Of a DNA stretch of 64,000 bases, positions 56,250 to 64,000 are shown piece by piece. Every line of letters begins with the position of its first letter. Positions within the stretch are counted from its first letter, which is position 1. The notes under the pieces were generated by a model that did not search any database, had not been told where the DNA came from, and saw only the letters and a list, made by a program, of their open reading frames with translations. A program made the position numbers and the translations under genes. The stretch lies in the NCBI GenBank assembly GCA_029204225.1, contig CM055115.1, positions 8,985,466-9,049,465 on the forward strand, given 5' to 3'. The DNA is from Diphasiastrum complanatum. Taxonomy: Eukaryota; Streptophyta; Lycopodiopsida; Lycopodiales; Lycopodiaceae.

Positions 56250-58112
56250 TTAACCTATTCTAAGCTCATTCTTTTTATCACATGTCCTCATCCTCAGATT
56301 AAGCAAGTCCTCCAAATGTAGATGAATTGTTGTAATGTGCTCCTTCCAAAAATCTATTAAAGTTTGAATATGAAAATTTGGGACACTATCTGATCTTAGA
56401 ACTTTGATCTTCCTACCTGTCTGATTTTCGACCAATGCTTTGAAGCTCTTGAAGTTATCAAATGCATCTGATTTCTTCTTCAAGAAGTAGATCCACGTCT
56501 TACGTGACATACCATCAATAAAGGACATGAAATAGAAGGCTTTACCTAAGGACATGGTCCTCATAGGCCCGCATAAATCTGTGTGGATTAAATCCAAAAT
56601 GTTCTTTGCTCTTGCAACACCCCCTTTATTGGACTTCTCTCGATGCTGCTTCCCATATACACAGGATTCGCACATCGATTTCAAGTGATCTTCTATGGTA
56701 GGCAATCTTGTTACCATCTCCAATTTTCTCATCAAACTGAGGCCTCCCAAGTTCAAGTGACCAAGCCTCTTATGCCACAACTCAGTTTGCGATGGAATGG
56801 ACGATACAAGTCCGTGTTGCCCCTTAATTGTAGCATTCAACCTGTACAATTTTGTATTGGGCTCTCTTACTCCATCCGCAATAACTTTGAACTTTTGGTT
56901 CACATCCCTCACAAAGCAACGATCATGGGCGAATTCCACTTTCAACTTTTGATCAGTAATGACTCCAATAGAAAGTAGATTTTTCTTCACACCTGGTACG
57001 TAAAGTACCTCCCTGATCATCCTGCTTTTGCCATCAAGTAGTTGGATTGAAATGGTGCCTATTCCCTTGATCTTGCACACCTCACCATTTGCTTGTGAAA
57101 CAGATGTTCCATTATCCGACACCTTCAAACTACTGAACCAATTCTTGTTACCTGTCATGTGTCTTGTGGCTCCCAAGTCAATATACCATGCTTGATCATC
57201 TTGATTAGATGACAATGCAGATATGAAGATGCTAGAGTCTTCAATCTCACCCTCATCGACAAGGTTACCTGCTTGTTTTGGTTTTCCCTTGACTTGTACC
57301 GCCAAGAATTTGCGACATTCACTCTTCCAATGGCCCTTTTTACCACAATGGAAGCACTTGCCTTTCTTCTTAGTTTTACTGGAAGATCCCTTGTCCTCTT
57401 GAGACTTGGCAAATTGCTGCTTAGACTTCTTCTTGCCCTTGCCCTTGCCTTGTTTTTGGCGTGTCGCAAGTGCCTGATTGTCAGTATTTTGACGTCTAGC
57501 TTTCACCATTTCTCGTCGTTGCTCTTCCTGCATCAAGATTTCCGTGAGCTTGTCAAAGGTTGGCAATCTTTCTGTTGATGCTATTCCGCTCACAAACATC
57601 TGATAGGGTTCTGCAATGCCACACAATGCATTGTGCACCAGCTCCACGTCACGTATGCGCTCACCAATAGAATGCAGTTCATCTCTCATTGTCTTGATTC
57701 TGATCATGTACATCTGAATGTTCTCTCCTTGCTCCATGCGGGCACTATTCAACTTTGACTTCAGAAACATGATTCTTGACGGATTTGACATCTCAAACTG
57801 CTCCTTTAGCACATCCCATGCCTGTCTGGGTGTCACAGCATCACAAATGTGGGTAATGATGTGATCCTTCACTGACAAGTTAATGAAGGTCAAAGCTTTC
57901 CTCATCTTTTTGTCGAACACTTTGATATCTGCTTCATTTGGCGGCCTTCTCTCATCACCTGTGACGACTTCCCACACGTCTTTCTCCATCAATATGTTTT
58001 TCATTTTGAATTTCCACACTGCATAGTTAGAAATCTCGTCTAATTTCCTACTTTCACTCAAAATGGCCTCTCCCATGTTTGCCATCGCAAAACTGCTTAA
58101 AACTTCTGCCAT
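56250..58112 (-). CDS. Family A gag-pol, truncated, second block
   Basis: 620-residue ORF like 21920-23782, with one visible residue change (ACMEQ to ARMEQ near residue 124). It has the same CCHC knuckle, same D-L-G protease site, and same run-off from integrase into family B-type DNA. It is unlikely to be functional beyond gag. Confidence 0.85.
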   Translation of the reverse strand: MAEVLSSFAMANMGEAILSESRKLDEISNYAVWKFKMKNILMEKDVWEVVTGDERRPPNEADIKVFDKKMRKALTFINLSVKDHIITHICDAVTPRQAWDVLKEQFEMSNPSRIMFLKSKLNSARMEQGENIQMYMIRIKTMRDELHSIGERIRDVELVHNALCGIAEPYQMFVSGIASTERLPTFDKLTEILMQEEQRREMVKARRQNTDNQALATRQKQGKGKGKKKSKQQFAKSQEDKGSSSKTKKKGKCFHCGKKGHWKSECRKFLAVQVKGKPKQAGNLVDEGEIEDSSIFISALSSNQDDQAWYIDLGATRHMTGNKNWFSSLKVSDNGTSVSQANGEVCKIKGIGTISIQLLDGKSRMIREVLYVPGVKKNLLSIGVITDQKLKVEFAHDRCFVRDVNQKFKVIADGVREPNTKLYRLNATIKGQHGLVSSIPSQTELWHKRLGHLNLGGLSLMRKLEMVTRLPTIEDHLKSMCESCVYGKQHREKSNKGGVARAKNILDLIHTDLCGPMRTMSLGKAFYFMSFIDGMSRKTWIYFLKKKSDAFDNFKSFKALVENQTGRKIKVLRSDSVPNFHIQTLIDFWKEHITTIHLHLEDLLNLRMRTCDKKNELRIG

Positions 58113-59535
58113 AGGCTAAAAACAGTATGTCGAGGCCAACAATGATGTGAGAAGTTGAAAATAGTGACCTGCACTTCTGGCGTACTCTGAACACTTTCTC
58201 CGCTGCAATCACTCTGTTTTGCTGTATCGTACTTGCAGGTACAGTCTGGGTGCCCTTCGTATGGAGGTTATAGCCTTTCGTTTGGGTCAAAACAGACAAA
58301 GGACCCAAAGATAGGGACTTTTCTAGTTTTTGAACTGTTTCTTCACCTTGAAGAAACTCCACTCTTCACTTGTGAAGGGACCCAGCTCCAATTTCAGTAT
58401 GAAAATTTTTAATGAAGTTGAAGGCTAAAATGCACTTCACTTCTTCAGGGCCCTCTTCAACAACCCTTCAGACTCCATCCAATGGCTGAATCTGATCCAA
58501 CTGTGGATATCCCTTCTAGGTAGCACAATCTGAGCCGTCGATCTTGTAACTCCTCTATCCAACGGATCTGAACACTTCTGTGCACCAATGGAGAGTCTTG
58601 TAGACACTATCCACTTAGAAACGCTATGCTCTCACCCTGGTTCCATGCGCGAACAGTCCCGACCTCCCTGTCTACGGCCGCGCCTCCCCACACTCATTTT
58701 TGTTTGATCTAACTCGCCTCTGGATCGATTTGAGAACGATCTGAGGCTTGGAGCAGGGTCGCCCTACTGATTCCAAGTCTGTAGAGTGTTCACTCAAGAA
58801 ATTCCGTGGAGAAACGGTGATTTTAGCTCAACTTGACAAAGTGGCTTTTTTTTCACCTTTTACCGCAAATCTGCTAGGTTAATTGTCTGGAGACAAATCT
58901 CTGACATAAACCTCAGAATCTCTCCATGCTGGTTGACAATGTGATTAGCTTTCTTCCTGTCCTTACGACATCCAAAATGGTGCACAAACAATGATGAAAT
59001 CACCAGTTATGTATAAAAATCGTAACCCCAAACCCGGTTTCAATTTTCAGCTGGCTTCAAAATTGTCAAATTTTCACCAAATTTTTCCCTGTTTGATGCT
59101 ATGCACAGGCTAATAGTCCCTCTGCTAAGCTTAGCAAGCCTCTAGAAACTAGAAACCGTGCACCCGTGCTTCTATTTCCGTCTTCAACCCGCCGTAAACC
59201 CCGAACTCTCAGAAGACAGTTCTCCCGAAGCTCTCTTCAACGACGATGTTGTACTGTGTACACTCCCTGTACGGCTCTGATACCAACTTAGAATTTGCAT
59301 TGAACAGGAACACAGATCATGCTACACAGTAACACAGACAGAAAACACTCTCCACAGCAAGCTCACATAGCAACTGTATTTCTCAAAATGAAATTACACT
59401 GTACATATAGTTGTTCACTCAGGCAACCCATGCAAGACCTAGGTTGCCGTTGGCGGGAGGCATGTCCCGTCCACTGATAGGACCCACAGTACAGTAACAC
59501 AATGATTCTACTTTAATTCTAACTCAAAGGACCTT
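58113..59535 (-). mobile_element. Family A leader, primer site and 5' LTR, second block
   Basis: Leader 58113-59273, primer site at 59274-59285, and LTR about 59286-59535. Copy of 23783-25205. Confidence 0.7.
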
Positions 59536-60524
59536 CAGCTTCCATCGAGATATTGCAACATCGTCAGCTTTGTTTCTTACCTCTGCACCTATAACAACGT
59601 CATACAATTCCTTAGCCATTAGCACAGTTCTCATCTTAAATTTCTACATATGGTAATTGGCTCCATCAAGCTTGTCCATGATAGCACTGGCTTTCCCTTG
59701 GAAATCCAGGTGGATATTAGTCTAAGCGATACTAATAACTATCAGTGACTTGATAATGAAAATAGACTAACTCACTAACTTCACTTCATTCCATTTCAAA
59801 GAAATATGCGAGAACAAATGCTCTTTATATAGCCTCGTGGCTGTTCTAACTATGAAATATCCGTCTTAAGTTCCATAACCACTTTTGACAAGGATCATAA
59901 TAACATATGGACTCTGGGTCGAAATGAAAATCGACCATGGATCGATTTGATCTTCGACCTGGTATCAAAATACACTTAATCTATTCTAAGCTCATTCTTT
60001 TTTAAACAACAAACAAACTATCATAAGAAATAATTATTTTGCATTATGTAGATCGAAATAAGAGGCAAGTAGATCATGCCATGTTATCACATGTCCTCAT
60101 CCTCAGATTGAGCAGGTCCTCCAAATGTAGATGAATTGTTGTAATGTGCTCCTTCAAAAAATCTATAAAAGTTTGAATACGAAGATTTGGGACTGTGCAA
60201 ATGGATACGATATCGTTGTTGTAATCTATACAAAAATTCGCACTCGATGTTGAAAAGAAAATGACCAGTCTCTATTGTTGCATCGATCATCAACTGTTGT
60301 TTTGGGGTACATCTTTGCTTGTCGATGTCCCAGCTGCTTCAGTTTGTATGTGAACAAAGTTATAACATGAATTGCATCAGAAGAATCACTTGACGCAGCA
60401 GAACTTTTCTTCTTGAGCATGTGTAAAGAGGGTACATCTTTTTCGTAAGTGACCAGTACTCGAGTCTTCCATATAACAGCTGCACATTATATAAGGTTTT
60501 GCCTATAAATTTACCCACGAGGCA
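59536..60524 (-). pseudogene. Family B gag start, LTR and unassigned scrap, second block
   Basis: Copy of 25206-26194. The gag start is cut at the family A insertion; 60020-60520 has no recognised domain. Confidence 0.65.
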
Positions 60525-60722
60525 AGTCGATGGGACATGCATCCCGCCAATGGCAACTTGGATCATGCATGGGTTGCCTGAGTGAACAACTATATGTACA
60601 ACGTAATTTCATTTTGAGAAATACAGTTGCTATGTGAGCTTTCTGTGGAGAGTGTTTTCTGTCTGTGTTACTGTGTAGCATGATCTGTGTTCCTGTGCAA
60701 AGCATATTCTAAGTCTTTGCGC
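60525..60722 (+). mobile_element. Family A LTR fragment, second block
   Basis: Copy of 26195-26392. Confidence 0.7.
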
Positions 60723-62560
60723 TGATCATCCTCAATATATCAGACACTCAAATCGGCCATGTGTATGAAGCTCAGATCTCCAAGGAAGTCTGGGACATCT
60801 TGAGCACTCTGTACGATGTGCGCGACATAGCTTCCAAGCTACATCTAAGAAAGAACATTTTCTCGCTCGAGATGACCAACGAGATTCCCTATAGAATCAC
60901 ATCAACCAGTTCAAGAACCTGCTAAAGCAAATGGCCACTTTTGGTTCTGTCATAGATGATCAAGATGTAGTAATGACACTACTTTCAAGCTTTAAAAGGT
61001 CATACGACAGTTGTGTGATGATCATCTTGACACACCCTGAATTGACTCTTTCAAGAGTCATGACAATGTTGTGTTAGGAAGAGAGGAGAAGGAACAAAGT
61101 CTCTAGTTCCTCAAGTGTCGACTCTCATGCCTTATACACGAACAAAGGCTGAACTCAGCAAAAGAAGAAAGGCCCAAAGCAACCAAAGCTAAATCATGAA
61201 CCGACACAACGTCAAGAGTAGTCAAACTAGCCGACAAAGAGGTAGCTATTATGCACGTATTCCGGTGAACCAACCACAAGATCCAAGATTGTCGCATACT
61301 GCAAGAAAATAACAACAGCAAGGGGTAGTCGAAACAGGTGACAAATGCAGGTACAGAAGCACCACAGTGGATTCAAAAATCGGATAATGATGCCTTAATG
61401 ACTAGCCATCAAAAAACATCCAACAACAGCTCCTGGTTTCTGAACTCCAGAGCCACACAGCAAATGAGTAGACATATTGGCTATTTCGAGTCCTATACGC
61501 CTTCCAATACCAAATGATATGTTCACATGGGCAACAATAGCACACATGCTATCAAAGGTGAAGGTACAGTAAGATTGAGCTTTGCAAACAATCAATCTAA
61601 GCTACTTTGAAATGTATTGCATGTACCAAATCTATCTACAAATTTGATCTTTGTTAGCGGAATTACAGATCTAGGACATAAAGTAGAAATTGAATCCGAT
61701 GAGTGTAAAGTAGTTAATAGGAAAGACAGGATCCTAGCACTCGGAAAGAGACATGGATACTTGTATAGATTAAATCATTGTTGTTCTACCTCTAGTCAGG
61801 CTCTTAGTACTTCTATTCAAAGAAATAACAGTTCACTTTGGCATTATAGACTTTGTCACCTAAATTATTCTTTTGTACAACAAATGTCTAAACAATCTAT
61901 TGTTGTTGATCTCGACTATCCAGATAGGAAAGTCAAATTATCTACTTTGTCTAGTTTGTAAACTGGCCATGAAACCATTTAGATCAAGCCATCAGCATGT
62001 TTCTAGCGGATTGCTTAGTGTACTTTATCAAGAGAAAGTCAAAAGCTTTCAATTGTTTCAGAATCTTCAAGGAGCATGCAGAGAAAGAAATTGGTAGACA
62101 AATCAAAGCCCTGAGGTCCAATAATGGTGGAGAGTACATCTCTACTAAATTCAAGGAGTACTACCAAGACAAGGCATTGAACAACAGTTTATCACTCCTT
62201 ATTCGCCTCAATCTAATGGCTTAGCCGAGAGGAAGAATCGTACCCTGGTAGAGTCAGCCAAATGTATGCTGGCACATGAATCTTTGTTGCAGAGCTTCTG
62301 GGTTGAAGCTGTCTCCATTGCAGCCTACGTCCAAAACAAATGTTCGATAAGGCCCTCATAGGCAAAACACCACATGAGGTTTGGACAGGATCTAAGGCTT
62401 CAATGAAGAACTTTCGAGTGTTCAGATGCATCACCTATGCGCACATCCCGAAGGAGACCAGGAAGAAATTCAACTTCCGAGGTCTCAAGACCATCCTTAC
62501 TGGATACACTTCATCTGACCAAGCTATACGACTTCGATACCTAGCATATTTTACTCAGTA
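60723..62560 (+). pseudogene. Family B gag to integrase, second block
   Basis: Copy of 26393-28230: gag remains, protease with FLNSRATQQMS near 61440, GAG-pre-integrase at 61617-61961 and integrase C-terminal part at 62340-62560. It then crosses over into the 38760-type copy. Confidence 0.82.
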
Positions 62561-62870
62561 GGATACAGTCTTTATCGAGGATGAGTTCGATGACTTCAAA
62601 GGCAAAGGCAAAGTTCCATGCGAACCTTTGATGCCTCTGCCTCCGATATGACAATTCGAGCCTTTGGCTCAAGCGTGCCTCTAGTCGATGGACTACTCAA
62701 CAACAAGTCAGACGAAGAAGTTGCTATTACTCAGCAATAACAAATCCAAGGACTAGATCATCAGCCGATGCCACTTCCTCCAAGAAGATCAAACCGAGTG
62801 CACACATAGCCCACGAGGTACATTCTGAGTTTGCATGTCTTTTAATGCAAGAGTCGACTACGATCGAAAA
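62561..62870 (+). pseudogene. Family B linker and RT start, 38760-type
   Basis: Matches 38761-39078 rather than 28231-28373. It ends in the same abrupt join to gypsy DNA near 62870. Confidence 0.8.
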
Positions 62871-62871
62871 G

Positions 62872-64000
62872 GCTTCTCTTTTATTACCTTTTTTAGTTGA
62901 ACTTTTGGCTTTCTTCACTCCCTTAAGAAAATTCGTTAGAGACAATGCAATTTAGGCATAGTCTTTAATGAATTTATGAAAAAACCCTATGAAGCCCAAA
63001 AAAATTTAACTTCCCTAATGGTTTTTAGGGCCAATTACGAACTTTTTGGACCTTATCGTATCGATCTCTAGACCTCGATCGAAAACGATATGTCCCAAAT
63101 ACTTGAGCCTTGTTTGAATGAACTCACACTTAGACTCCTTAGCATAAAGCTTTGCTTGCCTTAGATTATCTAAGATTGTATGCAAATGTGCCTCGTGCTC
63201 CTCAAGAGTCTTACTGTAAATCAGTATGTCATCAAACAATACCACGAGAAACTTCCTTAGATATGGACAAAGAATATCGTTCATCATCTGTTGGAAGGTT
63301 GTCGAGGTATTAGTTAGACCAAGAGTAAAACTAAAAATCTGTAATGGCTACAATGAAAACCAGTTTTGAAAACACCCTGACCTAAGGTCCAATTTGGTGA
63401 AATACTTAGCACCATTCAATCGGTCCATTAAGTCATCCATCTGAGGTAAGGGATAACGGTTCTTAATAATCATCTTATTAAGCTTTTTCTAATCGACACA
63501 AAGATGAATACCATTGTCTTTCTTGCCGGTTAACAAAATAGGCGCTCCCAAAGAGGACTTACTGGGTGTAATATGACCCTTACGTAATAACTCTTTAAGT
63601 TGACTAGCAACTTCATCTTCTTCCTTCCAGCTCATCTTGTAGGGCAAAAATGATATAGGAGAGCTATCGGGAAGAAGATTTATATGATGGTCTACTCCCC
63701 GTAAGGGGAAAAGACCCTTAGGCAACTGCTCAGAGAATATATTAATATATTCCTCCCTAATTCTCTTAAAGATTTTGCCCTCAGGCGAAGATTATAGATT
63801 TACATCTCAAAAAGACAATTCTTTAGGGAAAGATGAAACATCAACATTGAAATTATGAGTACTAAAAGCATCCATGTGCGATTCATCTTTCAGATAACAT
63901 AAATATGAATAATACTCAAAATCCAAACTACATTGATTAGCCTTATGAGCAGTTACAAAAGGTAGATCAGGCTCATCACCTTTAATACAAACCAATGAGT
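62872..64000 (-). pseudogene. Gypsy reverse transcriptase remnant, runs off window
   Basis: Copy of 39080-40208 with an offset of 23,792: RNase H start near 62950, active-site block VVLFDDILIYSK in 63015-63287, RT N-terminal part at 63489-63725, and protease-side sequence to the window end. The rest of the element should continue beyond 64000. Confidence 0.85.

Larger units (their letters stand above)
44147..62560 (+). repeat. Second copy of the 34.3-kb tandem block
   Basis: Corresponds to 9815-28230 with an offset of 34,329-34,331. Differences are sparse, roughly one per several hundred bases, and several are CpG transitions (for example CGAGAAC at 12551 against CAAGAAC at 46881). All nested elements and target duplications are kept, so they predate this duplication. 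It ends at about 62560 inside an integrase pseudogene. Confidence 0.95.

Overview
This is nuclear DNA of a land plant with a repeat-rich genome. The species cannot be named from the sequence. The evidence is plant-type Ty1/copia and Ty3/gypsy polyproteins, primer-binding sites complementary to initiator-Met tRNA (TGGTATCAGAGC), AT-rich intergenic DNA, and one recognisable host gene family related to BYPASS1 (BPS1). There are no prokaryotic features, RNA genes or CRISPR arrays. Two copia families recur and are called here family A (about 250-bp LTR, iMet primer site, gag-pol ORF) and family B (LTR with a TATATAAA box, gag of the UBN2 type, degenerate pol).

Layout. 1-8115 is a palindrome with about 3.1-kb arms around a 1.84-kb spacer of family A and B pieces; its left arm runs off the window. 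8119-9790 holds a dead gypsy integrase and a copia gag scrap. 9790-31765 is a second, gene-bearing palindrome: the left arm carries a BPS1-like gene on the minus strand (10403-11347), the right arm a diverged copy on the plus strand (30283-31179), and both arms carry family B remains. The left arm is split by a 5.94-kb insertion flanked by a 5-bp duplication. Inside that insertion sits a complete non-coding LTR retrotransposon (15213-18592) with its own 5-bp duplication. The palindrome centre holds a truncated family A gag-pol.

31765-44120 is the only stretch not repeated in full: an array of short palindromes built on CTCGAGCACTGCTCGAG, a long TC microsatellite, AT-rich DNA, two unassigned ORFs, a family B fragment, and a minus-strand gypsy element (39080-41500). 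From about 44150 the block that starts near 9800 is repeated head-to-tail with a period of about 34,330 bp and at most about 1% visible differences. Near 62560 the second copy switches, inside an integrase gene, to sequence matching 38760 onward, so the 10.5 kb lying between those points in the first copy is missing there.

The window reads as a site of repeated rearrangement: retroelements inserted into each other, two inverted duplications formed, a host gene was carried along to three copies, and recombination between retroelement fragments then duplicated the block and deleted part of one copy. Apart from the BPS1-like genes and the family A ORF, almost all coding material is broken. Family A protease and integrase also look defective, so no element here is clearly able to move by itself.
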